Source: Cylicocyclus nassatus (taxonomy: Eukaryota; Nematoda; Chromadorea; Rhabditida; Strongylidae). From it: 64,000 nucleotides of DNA. The stretch spans positions 48,938,941-49,002,940 of the forward strand of contig CATQJL010000112.1 of NCBI GenBank assembly GCA_958299035.1, given 5' to 3'. The notes under the pieces are model-generated. The model did not search any database and was not told where the DNA came from. It saw only the letters and a program-made list of their open reading frames with translations. This document shows, in pieces, positions 1 to 12,204 of this stretch (positions within the stretch are counted from its first letter, which is position 1; each line of letters starts with the position of its first letter). The translations under genes and the position numbers were made by a program.

Positions 1-2482
1 GACGCGCAACATTAAACAATAATTCCTTCGGTTTGCGCTTGCGACCTGTTTTAGTCTTAGAGGTCGTCTCTGAGACATTCTTAGATTTTTTCGTCTCTCG
101 GGCATGATTCTCAAAAAAACATTCTTTCATGGCTTTTACAAGGCTAACTTCACCTCTCTCAGAACGAGCAATTTCCGCGAAAAAATCTGCTACATCAGTT
201 GTTTCAGGGCGATACTCTTCATCAGTGGCAAGATGCTGTGCAATCTCGCACGCTATCAGAAACATAGACCTCGTTCTAGACTCCTCATTAACTTGAGAAG
301 GATGATACAAAGCAAATTTCACTCTTTTGCTGCTGTACAACTTGCATGTTGCTAACAGCGACTGACGTAGTTCTCTACTGATAGAAGTCGCTACATCATC
401 AAATACTTCTCCACGCAAACCGCACTTTACTTTTCTAACAATACACATCGCCAGGCGATGGCTCACGTTATAATAAAGTATTACTATAGTTCTTGGTTTA
501 CCACGCCTTTCCGGTAACTCACCATTCACTACTATATTTGCAACTTTATCAACATAGATCACTTGCGACGCTTCAGTTCTGAACAGATTTCGAAAAAAAT
601 CAGAGATTAGTTTGGACAACTCCTCATAAGCTATCGTCACCTCATTCAACGCGCACTTTTTCTTTCCGCTTGTCGATGTACACTCAGAAGCTGCCAAATC
701 ACCATCTTTTTTGAATCCGTTCCTGCTATACTTGGGCCTTTTCTCAGAATATATTTCACTGATTTCTTCAATCTCCATGTCTTCAGATCCTTCTTGGTCA
801 TAATCCATAGGCCGTTTCTTGGGATATATATCGCTGACCTCTTCAATCACCATCACTTCAGATACATCCTGACGATGACTACCAAAACTAATACGAATAC
901 GATTGGCATCATAGCTTGCATCGTACATACGAGGAAGTTCAATTTGCTGAGCATCATCAGGGTCACTTACTTTATAGAAACTCAACAGTACTTCAAGAAT
1001 TTTCAATCGCAGCGCTGACAGCTGCTTTGCGCTTATGACCGATTCAAGCTTTGTTCTCATATCCATGCACAATCTCGTCGCATATAAACATACGTAAACA
1101 CCACAGTTGAATCCATCGTCCTGCTGGTGCACCTCATCTTCATTCGCGATCTCGATAGATCCCAATGGTTTATCAGTTAAGTACATCCAAACATTACGTA
1201 TACTTTCTTGCACTTCAATAGATAGGGTATACCGACGCGTATACGCGAGACTGTCATAAATTTTCGCACATTCTTTCTCAATGTCAAGGGTCATAAGCAC
1301 CCAATGGTTGTCATTGACCAAAAATGGTAAAATTCCCAACTGCTGACCTTGCATTGGATACAACGAAGATTTTGAATTCTCAGCATCTCTTGAACATAAC
1401 TTTATTATGGGATCCAGAGGAACAACATTCTCGTGCAACGCAGCCACAAGAATCATATACGCAAACAAAGTCTCATCATCTAACCAGTGATCCCCTTCAA
1501 GACATTCAAAATCGCTCCGCGGCAATGCACAGTTTTTAAACTCATCCCTTTCATCTAGATAGCCCACATTTCCTCCTGATAGCAATTCTTGTGGAAAAGA
1601 CATTTTGAATACCTCCTGTCTGCTGTGCAAATTTTTATGGCCTCTATCCACGTTCGCAGAGCCTTGCAAGCTATCTGCATATTGTCTCAAATTTGACTGC
1701 GTGCACTCTCCAAACGTATGCAATATAGAAGTCTCACACACAAATACCAATCTTCGTTCGTCATACACTCTATACTCTATCATTCTTGGCAGATTTAAGT
1801 ATAAGTCATTTTCACAATCGCTATCAGTGCTAGTAATAACGTAATAATACTTCCTTAACTCGTTATACAAGGTTATTCTACACTCCCGCAGTTGCTCCTG
1901 TGTGAAGCAGCTCTCCAGTTTTGTGTGAATATTAGCGCAAAACCTTTCCGCATATATACATGCATATACTCCACAATTAACTCCATCGCTTTGCTCATGA
2001 ACACAATCAGGCCCAGCAATCTCTATTGAATTTAGACTTATGTCAGTGATCTGATTCCATATCTTGAGAAGTCCTTCTCTCACTCCACGATCTAAGCTGT
2101 TTGGATCATAATCGTAAGTATGGGCAAGTGAATCATAAAGAACTATGCTCCCACTACCCATATCAAAGACTGTAAATACCCAATGATTCCCATGCATGTG
2201 AAAAGCCAGTATAGCTTTCTTTTCTGCCTCTAAAGGAAAACTACATATCTTGTGTCTCACTACACAGATGTTGGTATCTAACGCTACACTTGCTCTCGAC
2301 AGCAAAGACACCACCGCATAGTATGCGTACATCACTTCTCCACTTAGCATCAAACCATTGTACAAATCGTTCAAAAAGTTCTCTCTTAAACTACAATGTT
2401 TCAATGTGTTGCTCCCACATATATACATAATTTTCCCTGCAGCAATTACATTATTTGATGCAACATTGTTTGCACTTGACAT
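1..2482 (-). CDS. Multi-module Ulp1-like (C48-type) cysteine protease, 3' end outside window
   Basis: A single uninterrupted frame runs from ATG 2482 (in-frame TAG four codons upstream) to base 1 with no stop, at least 827 residues, so the true C-terminus lies beyond the window. Module 1 (about 35-240) has an HW at 100-101, D117 in YDSL, Q164 and C170 in an NCGVYAC context. Module 2 (about 325-525) has the canonical WLDDE entry motif at 333-337, H393-W394, D410 in YDSL, Q454 and C460 in NCGVYVC. Each is followed by an LPRM motif (231 and 516). A third aligned module (about 650-750) keeps H675 and D695 but has E734 and M740 at the Gln and Cys positions. A 25-residue repeat (EVSDIYPKKRP at 548, EISEIYSEKRP at 573) and a basic GRKRKPK stretch at 813 look like nuclear-localisation material. 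C48 enzymes cleave SUMO or related modifiers or process mobile-element polyproteins; substrate here is unknown. Lack of introns contrasts with nearby multi-exon genes and suggests a mobile-element or viral origin (inference). Confidence 0.88.
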   Translation of the reverse strand, partial: MSSANNVASNNVIAAGKIMYICGSNTLKHCSLRENFLNDLYNGLMLSGEVMYAYYAVVSLLSRASVALDTNICVVRHKICSFPLEAEKKAILAFHMHGNHWVFTVFDMGSGSIVLYDSLAHTYDYDPNSLDRGVREGLLKIWNQITDISLNSIEIAGPDCVHEQSDGVNCGVYACIYAERFCANIHTKLESCFTQEQLRECRITLYNELRKYYYVITSTDSDCENDLYLNLPRMIEYRVYDERRLVFVCETSILHTFGECTQSNLRQYADSLQGSANVDRGHKNLHSRQEVFKMSFPQELLSGGNVGYLDERDEFKNCALPRSDFECLEGDHWLDDETLFAYMILVAALHENVVPLDPIIKLCSRDAENSKSSLYPMQGQQLGILPFLVNDNHWVLMTLDIEKECAKIYDSLAYTRRYTLSIEVQESIRNVWMYLTDKPLGSIEIANEDEVHQQDDGFNCGVYVCLYATRLCMDMRTKLESVISAKQLSALRLKILEVLLSFYKVSDPDDAQQIELPRMYDASYDANRIRISFGSHRQDVSEVMVIEEVSDIYPKKRPMDYDQEGSEDMEIEEISEIYSEKRPKYSRNGFKKDGDLAASECTSTSGKKKCALNEVTIAYEELSKLISDFFRNLFRTEASQVIYVDKVANIVVNGELPERRGKPRTIVILYYNVSHRLAMCIVRKVKCGLRGEVFDDVATSISRELRQSLLATCKLYSSKRVKFALYHPSQVNEESRTRSMFLIACEIAQHLATDEEYRPETTDVADFFAEIARSERGEVSLVKAMKECFFENHARETKKSKNVSETTSKTKTGRKRKPKELLFNVAR

Positions 2483-3720
<1,238 letters not shown>

Positions 3721-3909
3721 TTTAGCTATCGTTTATTTCATGTATGCTGCATCACTTCTCATTACGACTTTGCTAGGAGGGGACATTTTCAACTTGTTGA
3801 AACCTACGTCATTTATACCTGCATACTGGTTCAGATAAACTTGTACATCATTGAACAAATGCTGCTAATTAAAGACTATCTGTTTTTTCATGCGAATATG
3901 AAACGCAGA

Positions 3910-4266
3910 TCAGCGTTGATTTTTCCAAACATCTTTGCTTGACGAGATTTTCCACAAAAGACCCAACTCCTCGAAAGCACACAAAAGAGTAACCTTTTCT
4001 AATGAAGCGCTATCATTGCATTCTATCAAACTTGTATGATATCTTGCATTTGCCTTGTGAAGCGCTTGTGTCATGTTCTTATAAAAACACCCGGCAACCG
4101 AGCCTAATGAGGAAGTGATGTGAAGCCAGCAGAAATATAGTCTGAAATTTTTTTTAGACACAGGAGGCTTATTGCATGTAAGACTTGCCTCACTATTTGG
4201 AATCGCAATTAGTGCACTGAATAAATTCTCCGCTTCAGACAGAAGTACCATCAAATATTCACTCAT
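3910..4266 (-). CDS. Hypothetical 118-residue protein, intronless
   Basis: ATG at 4266 to TGA at 3910-3912. I recognise no family. The predicted protein is rich in Leu, Ala, Ser and Cys, begins MSEYLMVLLSEAENLFSAL and looks mostly helical, with no signal peptide, metal-binding or catalytic motif that I can see. It lies upstream of, and on the same strand as, the multi-module protease ORF, separated by the CA tract, and like it has no intron. Its first ~42 bases fall inside the 3144-bp tandem duplication, so a second start codon with the first codons is present around 7376-7417 but is cut off there. It may be a companion gene of the same mobile or viral unit, or a chance frame. Confidence 0.45.
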   Translation of the reverse strand: MSEYLMVLLSEAENLFSALIAIPNSEASLTCNKPPVSKKNFRLYFCWLHITSSLGSVAGCFYKNMTQALHKANARYHTSLIECNDSASLEKVTLLCAFEELGLLWKISSSKDVWKNQR

Positions 4267-5137
4267 TTATTGCTAACGCGTCTCAATGATAATACATTAG
4301 AAACGTTTTGATAAGAATTCCTCCGCTGCAACCCTATCTTCTTAGACCCTTCTCTACTCCAGTTCACTACACGAATCAACACGTGCTAGCAAAGATTTGC
4401 CCTTCAAAAAGGATCCGTTATCCGTTGAGAATTTTCAATACGATATTCCGAATGAGCACATTCTTTTCATGAACACTTGCCGTTTGTAATCTTTTTCATT
4501 TTCATCTGTCAAAACCATACGAGCTGAGGCTTTCAGAAATTTGTCAGCTTCTTTTCTTCCTTTTCGAAATTTTCTGTAAGACAAAGCCTTTCTACTGAGC
4601 TTTCCTTCCTTTTATTTACTGGAAGGGAAATGTGCTAGCGAGAATGTAAAGATTCTTCAAAATCAGCTCATTTTCTAACTACTTGCCTCCAACCCGAATA
4701 TGGTCCTTTAGACTATTTTCTCGCTCCTTTCTATGCCTTTTCTTCCCGTTTGCTTTCGAATTCCCTATAGTCGCTGTACTTAGTAGATGCAGGATCTCTG
4801 TGTCCGTTTCCACTCACTCGTTCACCATAAACATCCTGAAGTGAGTGAATGAGTAAGTTAAGTGAGTAATTTATTAAGTTTTGATTGGTGAAAGCCACAC
4901 GTTCGTTCAAAGTTTAGTCCTCAAATGTTCTAAATTGGACAGCATCCTATTGGAAAGCGGTTCCACCTTTAACAATCAAAGTAATTGGAAGAAAGTATGC
5001 ATTACTGTTGAAATTTGGAACCCATAATGTAACTTGCGAGAGATTTTCTTGTTTCGGAATTATTTTCGATGTATGGAAATGAGAGATATACCTGTTAATC
5101 ATATAGGCCCAAATTGAAACAATGCCTAAGCGGCAGC

Positions 5138-5674
5138 TCATATGATGTTTTTGTTACCGAGTAATTTAACTTCAAACTCACGCCCAGTGCTGTACCTAAA
5201 GGCGCTGATTGGTCCGAGTAGAAGGAATGCGATACTGAACGCGAATTTGGTGTTAAACTTTGCGATTTTGATGAATCTCATGAAGTGCTTCTTGATCAGC
5301 GGCTTAAAATAAAGGTCTCCCAATCACCTACCACATAAGAAAACATATCTTTAAATTTGCCTGATCATTATTATGCTTGAAAATTGGAATATTCGCAGCA
5401 TCATTTTGCATCAGCAACTTTTACTGGTTCTTCAAAAGCACTTACCTGGAACTGCGCCAAGCGAAACTAATTCGCAGTCCAGTACTTCCACACATTTATC
5501 AATATTTTTGTCCCCCCTCTCTAAATCGCCCTTCCATTCTTCCCTCAACTGCACTTTTTTCCATCTAATCTTCCTCTGTAACCTCACGGCTAAAATCTTG
5601 CCCAAGACAGTATCCGGATGATGAAAGATGAATTTCGCGAACAAGACATATGAGTTCTGTTCGGATAGGCTCAG
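5138..5674 (-). CDS. Candidate two-exon gene 3' part, small membrane protein, unit 1 copy
   Basis: Two exon-like frames on the minus strand. The first is open from about 5674 to 5446 and ends at a strong GTAAGTGC donor; it encodes a charged stretch containing RKIRWKKVQLREEWKGDLER. The second can start at 5316 after GGGAG and runs to TGA at 5138, encoding a basic stretch then a hydrophobic segment (FAFSIAFLLLGPISAF), so a single membrane helix near the C-terminus is plausible. Phase matches at this junction (phase 1). No family is recognised; the basic-helix-then-TM layout resembles small mitochondrial inner-membrane subunits, but that is only an impression. The 5' exons were not found with confidence. 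Confidence 0.4.
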
Positions 5675-7106
5675 TCATGCCCCAACCAGCATCTGCCCCA
5701 CGTACTCAGACTTGCCTGGGCATCGCCTTTGTGTTATACCACACTATCAGATAATCGAACTGCATATTCAACGTAATTTAATCAAAAAAAAATGTTTACT
5801 TTAGTCCAGAACGATAAGTATTTTTTGGTACGTGCAAAGGACTTGACACGATCATAGCCAAGCGAATTGAGAAGTTGTCATTCCATATTTGCAAGTCTCA
5901 CTGCAAAATCTAGTTGAATCTGCTAAGGAGTTTATGACCAGTCAGTCATTGCTCATGTCAATTTTCGATTGCTTATGTCAATTTTCGATGTAGGCAACGA
6001 TGATTTTCTACAGCTCGTACTTTCCCAAGAAACGTTCTTGTTTACCTCAATTTTTCTGACGGAATTGCTTGTATGGTAGAAGAAGCGTCACCTTTTCTTC
6101 AAAGTCACTGAAATGCTTTTTGATTGCAAAGAAGAAGATGCTCTTTTGTGATTGATGTAATCTATCAAAGAAGCCAATCCTCGACAAAAATTGAATGGAC
6201 CCTAGAATACGAGCTTCATACAATTCGATGTCTATCTCGAGCACTTACATTGTCGCCAAGTACATCAGCTAAACATGATATTATATGGGTAATTTGTAGT
6301 TTCAATCTCCGGTGGCACAATTAACTTTTCTCCGCTCTTCTTTCGTAAAAAGTAGAATTATCCAAGATAGACAATATACAAAAAAGGTAACCCTGGAGTG
6401 ATAAGATTCAACCAAAGGGTTGCAGTTCCTCAAATTTCGACGTATACGGAGAATTTCTTGGACTGCTTTTGATTATGATTTTCATATACCAGTCTTGACT
6501 CTGATGTAAAGTAATATGATCGGTCAAGAAGTGTTTTTTTGTTTGGAACGCTTTCCAGTGAAAGTTTTCGTACAAGCACAACCACTTCTCTGAATAAACA
6601 CAAATATTTTTATTGCTGTCGCTCACACCTGGAAACTCATGACCGCATCTGCTTCTTGGCAATTATTTTCTGTCATAATCTGTTAGAGACGTGCTGCTGT
6701 ATAGACTACAATTTTGTCAAACTTTCGATCTCTCTTTCATGTCACGTCTCACCACATTAATATGCTAAGTTATCAGCATACGGTTCTATCGAATATAAAT
6801 GTTTGCTTTTGTCAACGGTTTTCGCAATTTCGAGCCGATTCGGTCCTTTTCAAGACACATCTTCCTCCAGATAAACAAAAAATGCTCCAGATTTGTATGA
6901 GATAGCATTTTTTTAGTGTTGGTATTCCATGCCGCATAAATCGAGTGATGAATCGCAGTAGAAAAAAGAAAGCCAAAAAGCCAAGCCACTCTTCAAACAC
7001 GCTGTAAATAAGATCAGAAAAAAAGCAAAGCATGATGTTGAAGCATAAAAGCATAGTATAAAAGTATCGCAAAGAATTGCAATCGCAGGATCTTCACCAT
7101 GTTCTG

Positions 7107-7368
7107 TCACTCTTTGTCGCGCAGCATAGCAGCAAAAAATTTCGTCGCCGTCCCCTTATCTGAAATTTATTATGCAAAAATAAATCCCCTCAAGTATAAA
7201 TCGATACCTACCAATTTCGCCTTTCATGAACATTTCTTGGATGAAGTTAACGCGATCATTGAATGCTACAAGAAATAATACATAAAAACAGCTACTGTTA
7301 TGAAGTTAAACCACTCACCCGTAGGTCTGCTTGGACCCGGCTCAGTCTCTACAACAAAAGGTAGGATC
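7107..7368 (-). pseudogene. 5'-deleted duplicate of the last exons of the eight-exon gene
   Basis: Unit 1 contains copies of exon 8 (7159-7107, ending in TGA), exon 7 (7265-7212) and the 3' part of exon 6 (7368-7319), with the same splice sites as the intact gene at 10258-11674. The sequence upstream on the minus strand is the duplication junction, so there is no start codon or exons 1-5. It cannot make the full protein unless a new 5' exon is used. Confidence 0.75.
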
Positions 7369-7375
7369 AGGTAGG
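7369..7375. repeat. Duplication junction with repeated GTAGGAT
   Basis: Seven bases separate the two units. The sequence around the junction reads GGTAGGATCA then GGTAGGATTC, so the word AGGTAGGAT occurs on both sides. This is the signature expected from microhomology-mediated template switching rather than unequal exchange between long repeats. Confidence 0.7.
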
Positions 7376-10300
7376 ATTCTCCGCTTCAGACAGAAGTACC
7401 ATCAAATATTCACTCATTTATTGCTAACGCGTCTCAATGATAATACATTAGAAACGTTTTGATAAGAATTCCTCCGCTGCAACCCTATCTTCTTAGACCC
7501 TTCTCTACTCCAGTTCACTACACGAATCAACACGTGCTAGCAAAGATTTGCCCTTCAAAAAGGATCCGTTATCCGTTGAGAATTTTCAATACGATATTCC
7601 GAATGAGCACATTCTTTTCATGAACACTTGCCGTTTGTAATCTTTTTCATTTTCATCTGTCAAAACCATACGAGCTGAGGCTTTCAGAAATTTGTCAGCT
7701 TCTTTTCTTCCTTTTCGAAATTTTCTGTAAGACAAAGCCTTTCTACTGAGCTTTCCTTCCTTTTATTTACTGGAAGGGAAATGTGCTAGCGAGAATGTAA
7801 AGATTCTTCAAAATCAGCTCATTTTCTAACTACTTGCCTCCAACCCGAATATGGTCCTTTAGACTATTTTCTCGCTCCTTTCTATGCCTTTTCTTCCCGT
7901 TTGCTTTCGAATTCCCTATAGTCGCTGTACTTAGTAGATGCAGGATCTCTGTGTCCGTTTCCACTCACTCGTTCACCATAAACATCCTGAAGTGAGTGAA
8001 TGAGTAAGTTAAGTGAGTAATTTATTAAGTTTTGATTGGTGAAAGCCACACGTTCGTTCAAAGTTTAGTCCTCAAATGTTCTAAATTGGACAGCATCCTA
8101 TTGGAAAGCGGTTCCACCTTTAACAATCAAAGTAATTGGAAGAAAGTATGCATTACTGTTGAAATTTGGAACCCATAATGTAACTTGCGAGAGATTTTCT
8201 TGTTTCGGAATTATTTTCGATGTATGGAAATGAGAGATATACCTGTTAATCATATAGGCCCAAATTGAAACAATGCCTAAGCGGCAGCTCATATGATGTT
8301 TTTGTTACCGAGTAATTTAACTTCAAACTCACGCCCAGTGCTGTACCTAAAGGCGCTGATTGGTCCGAGTAGAAGGAATGCGATACTGAACGCGAATTTG
8401 GTGTTAAACTTTGCGATTTTGATGGATCTCATGAAGTGCTTCTTGATCAGCGGCTTAAAATAAAGGTCTCCCAATCACCTACCACATAAGAAAACATATC
8501 TTTAAATTTGCCTGATCATTATTATGCTTGAAAATTGGAATATTCGCAGCATCATTTTGCATCAGCAACTTTTACTGGTTCTTCAAAAGCACTTACCTGG
8601 AACTGCGCCAAGCGAAACTAATTCGCAGTCCAGTACTTCCACACATTTATCAATATTTTTGTCCCCCCTCTCTAAATCGCCCTTCCATTCTTCCCTCAAC
8701 TGCACTTTTTTCCATCTAATCTTCCTCTGTAACCTCACGGCTAAAATCTTGCCCAAGACAGTATCCGGATGATGAAAGATGAATTTCGCGAACAAGACAT
8801 ATGAGTTCTGTTCGGATAGGCTCAGTCATGCCCCAACCAGCATCTGCCCCACGTACTCAGACTTGCCTGGGCATCGCCTTTGTGTTATACCACACTATCA
8901 GATAATCGAACTGCATATTCAACGTAATTTAATCAAAAAAAAATGTTTACTTTAGTCCAGAACGATAAGTATTTTTTGGTACGTGCAAAGGACTTGACAC
9001 GATCATAGCCAAGCGAATTGAGAAGTTGTCATTCCATATTTGCAAGTCTCACTGCAAAATCTAGTTGAATCTGCTAAGGAGTTTATGACCAGTCAGTCAT
9101 TGCTCATGTCAATTTTCGATTGCTTATGTCAATTTTCGATGTAGGCAACGATGATTTTCTACAGCTCGTACTTTCCCAAGAAACGTTCTTGTTTACCTCA
9201 ATTTTTCTGACGGAATTGCTTGTATGGTAGAAGAAGCGTCACCTTTTCTTCAAAGTCACTGAAATGCTTTTTGATTGCAAAGAAGAAGATGCTCTTTTGT
9301 GATTGATGTAATCTATCAAAGAAGCCAATCCTCGACAAAAATTGAATGGACCCTAGAATACGAGCTTCATACAATTCGATGTCTATCTCGAGCACTTACA
9401 TTGTCGCCAAGTACATCAGCTAAACATGATATTATATGGGTAATTTGTAGTTTCAATCTCCGGTGGCACAATTAACTTTTCTCCGCTCTTCTTTCGTAAA
9501 AAGTAGAATTATCCAAGATAGACAATATACAAAAAAGGTAACCCTGGAGTGATAAGATTCAACCAAAGGGTTGCAGTTCCTCAAATTTCGACGTATACGG
9601 AGAATTTCTTGGACTGCTTTTGATTATGATTTTCATATACCAGTCTTGACTCTGATGTAAAGTAATATGATCGGTCAAGAAGTGTTTTTTTGTTTGGAAC
9701 GCTTTCCAGTGAAAGTTTTCGTACAAGCACAACCACTTCTCTGAATAAACACAAATATTTTTATTGCTGTCGCTCACACCTGGAAACTCATGACCGCATC
9801 TGCTTCTTGGCAATTATTTTCTGTCATAATCTGTTAGAGACGTGCTGCTGTATAGACTACAATTTTGTCAAACTTTCGATCTCTCTTTCATGTCACGTCT
9901 CACCACATTAATATGCTAAGTTATCAGCATACGGTTCTATCGAATATAAATGTTTGCTTTTGTCAACGGTTTTCGCAATTTCGAGCCGATTCGGTCCTTT
10001 TCAAGACACATCTTCCTCCAGATAAACAAAAAATGCTCCAGATTTGTATGAGATAGCATTTTTTTAGTGTTGGTATTCCATGCCGCATAAATCGAGTGAT
10101 GAATCGCAGTAGAAAAAAGAAAGCCAAAAAGCCAAGCCACTCTTCAAACACGCTGTAAATAAGATCAGAAAAAAAGCAAAGCATGATGTTGAAGCATAAA
10201 AGCATAGTATAAAAGTATCGCAAAGAATTGCAATCGCAGGATCTTCACCATGTTCTGTCACTCTTTGTCGCGCAGCATAGCAGCAAAAAATTTCGTCGCC

Positions 10301-10519
10301 GTCCCCTTATCTGAAATTTATTATGCAAAAATAAATCCCCTCAAGTATAAATCGATACCTACCAATTTCGCCTTTCATGAACATTTCTTGGATGAAGTTA
10401 ACGCGATCATTGAATGCTACAAGAAATAATACATAAAAACAGCTACTGTTATGAAGTTAAACCACTCACCCGTAGGTCTGCTTGGACCCGGCTCAGTCTC
10501 TACAACAAAAGGTAGGATC
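7376..10519. repeat. Tandem duplication, unit 2 (3144 bp)
   Basis: Second copy of the unit at 4225-7368. Its right end runs into the intact eight-exon minus-strand gene, so unit 2 holds that gene's real 3' exons while unit 1 holds the orphan copy. Its left end begins inside a truncated copy of the 118-codon ORF. This geometry is that of a simple head-to-tail tandem duplication whose endpoints lay in two different genes. Confidence 0.96.
8289..8825 (-). CDS. Candidate two-exon gene 3' part, small membrane protein, unit 2 copy
   Basis: Duplicate of the candidate at 5138-5674 at offset 3151, with exon-like frames about 8825-8597 and 8467-8289. The single substitution between units falls in this second exon (A5274 versus G8425) and changes Phe to Ser in HFMRFIKIAKF, just before the hydrophobic segment. 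If both copies are real, this is the only amino-acid difference between them that I found. Confidence 0.4.
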
Positions 10520-11674
10520 TCTTGAAAATCAGGAGCTTCTGAATTTCACATTAAGATCATGATAAATCTTCGCTAAAGACTCACCTGGACCCCAAAGGGG
10601 ATGTCGACGTGCGAAAAATGTTGGCGGAAGCCTGAAAAAAATTTTAATGCGGTTATTTGGTAGTACTTGAACTCACACTCCTTGTTGAGCCTTCTCTCTG
10701 AGACGCACAAGGACAGAGTTTCTATCAAGAATATCGACGAAGTCGACAAGAACTGATCCATCCTTTAGGGGTTCCACGCGACGAACCATTGAGGCGTTTA
10801 CATCAACTTTGATTTTATTGCAAAACACAACGAAAATCGCCGGGCCGATGGCTGAAATACATTTCTGGAATCTCCAACTGCCTTCTCAGAATTTTTCAAA
10901 ACAACTTCTCCAAAGGTCTTCACTCTTGCGAAGCCTCGAGATACGAAGCATGACGCAACGTGCGAACTAATGGACCCAACCGTGCCATTCCAAATTTGAC
11001 TCATGCTAAGTTTACATAGCATACCTGACAGCGGAAATTTGGCGCCACCAAAAACGACAGTGTTATACAAAGTGGCTCTTTTTAGTTCACGCAGAAGTTC
11101 GTCCTTGTCATCATCTACCTGAAAAGCCATTTGTCCATTATGTAATACAGTCCATCTGTTTATTTTATAATAATAGTATATACATATACTGTCCCAAAAG
11201 TCTTTTGCCTATATTTAGATACCACTTTGTAAAGCTGGATTCAACTTGTTTAGCCTATTTTGTAAAGCTGGATTCAACTTGTTTACCGTATATGAAGCGG
11301 ACTATATCTGCACCGTATTCCAAGTCGAATCCAGCATTACCCATGGAATTATATCCGATAGAGATTACAATCCAAAGAATTATTCACAATCAAACACTCA
11401 GTACATCCTGTAATCAGTGAAAAACGGCTCACCGGCTGCTCCTTCTTTTGTTCCATTTTCTTCGGTGCATTAGCAGAAGCTGCCATTACCGCCGCCCACG
11501 AGCCTTTTTTGCTCAAATCATCATTCTCATTCAGTTCTATAACAAATGAATTACGAGCTGGCAATGATAATGGAAATGCAGTCTACGAGCTAATTTTATG
11601 GTGATTTGCAACTCACCATCACTTACACGCCTTTTTCTTTCTTTCTCCTTGACCGCGTTAGTTTCCTTTGACAT
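10258..11674 (-). CDS. Eight-exon gene for an unrecognised 217-residue protein
   Basis: A consistent spliced model joins 11674-11617, 11536-11433, 11118-11025, 10851-10677, 10631-10585, 10538-10470, 10416-10363 and 10310-10258 (ends TGA). All introns begin GT and end AG; several acceptors match worm TTTCAG and several introns are 40-80 bases. The total, 654 bases, keeps one frame throughout. The product starts MSKETNAVKEKERKRR (basic, Lys/Arg-rich), continues with an acidic patch, KKGSWAAVMAASANAPKK, a middle region with hydrophobic strands (TVVFGGAKF, AIFVVF, SVLVDFVDILDRNSVLVRL) and ends MFMKGEIDKGTATKFFAAMLRDKE. I do not recognise the family. The basic start, the SWAAV phrase and the alternating strand segment vaguely recall RNA-binding ORF1 proteins of non-LTR elements, but the introns argue for a host gene. 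Exon 6 is the right breakpoint of the adjacent tandem duplication. Confidence 0.65.
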
Positions 11675-12204
11675 AATGTATGGAACGATCTAAAGAATGT
11701 CAAAGACATCATCAAAGTAGATGGTAAAGAAACCGCAGAGGTAAAGGCGGAACGCGACAAAAAATTAATGACACGATGTCAATCTGCACTATCATCCACA
11801 TTACTCACTACTTCCTACCTCCCTCGTATAGGGCTGTACCGGCGTGATCGTATGAGATCACAGCCATTGTTCATTGCAATAGTTTTCTGAGATTTCTTTT
11901 CGCCTGTTAAACGCCTTGCTATCAGATCAGAAGTTACCTCCTCAATAATGTGAATCCATTTTCTACTCTAGTTTATGGTGTGGGCCTTGTGACAATCGCC
12001 GCAAACTCATAGATCTCATAGATCACGCATGTAGCCCTACGGCAGGCAAGCATTTCTAGACAATGTCTGCAAAGCACTTTAAAGAAAGGCCATAGGTTGC
12101 CGCGAGCAACCTCGTCAAGATTGCCGAGGTTGCCCACGTTGTCGAGGTTGTTGGTGCTGCCGCTTTATGTACGCCCGTATGCACGTACATTCCCGCAATG
12201 AGGG
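11675..12204. other. Intergenic stretch upstream of the eight-exon gene
   Basis: No gene recognised. About 12095-12165 is a short run of imperfect GGTTGCC / GAGGTTG repeats. The 11675-11760 part is the immediate 5' flank of the eight-exon gene; no clear TATA box or trans-splice landmark was seen. Confidence 0.4.

Larger units (their letters stand above)
4225..7368. repeat. Tandem duplication, unit 1 (3144 bp)
   Basis: Matches 7376-10519 at an offset of 3151 bases. The only difference I noticed is A at 5274 versus G at 8425. The left boundary lies inside the 118-codon ORF (4225 matches 7376; 4224 does not match 7375). The right boundary is the copy of the exon-6 breakpoint (7368 matches 10519). 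Unit 1 contains a 5'-deleted copy of the eight-exon gene's end and two candidate exons of another minus-strand gene. Near identity, including non-coding sequence, means a very recent event or an assembly duplication. Confidence 0.96.

Noticed and set aside
4947..5141. 64-codon minus frame continuing the candidate membrane-protein gene
   Set aside because: It begins beyond that gene's stop and no splice pair gives it a matching phase.
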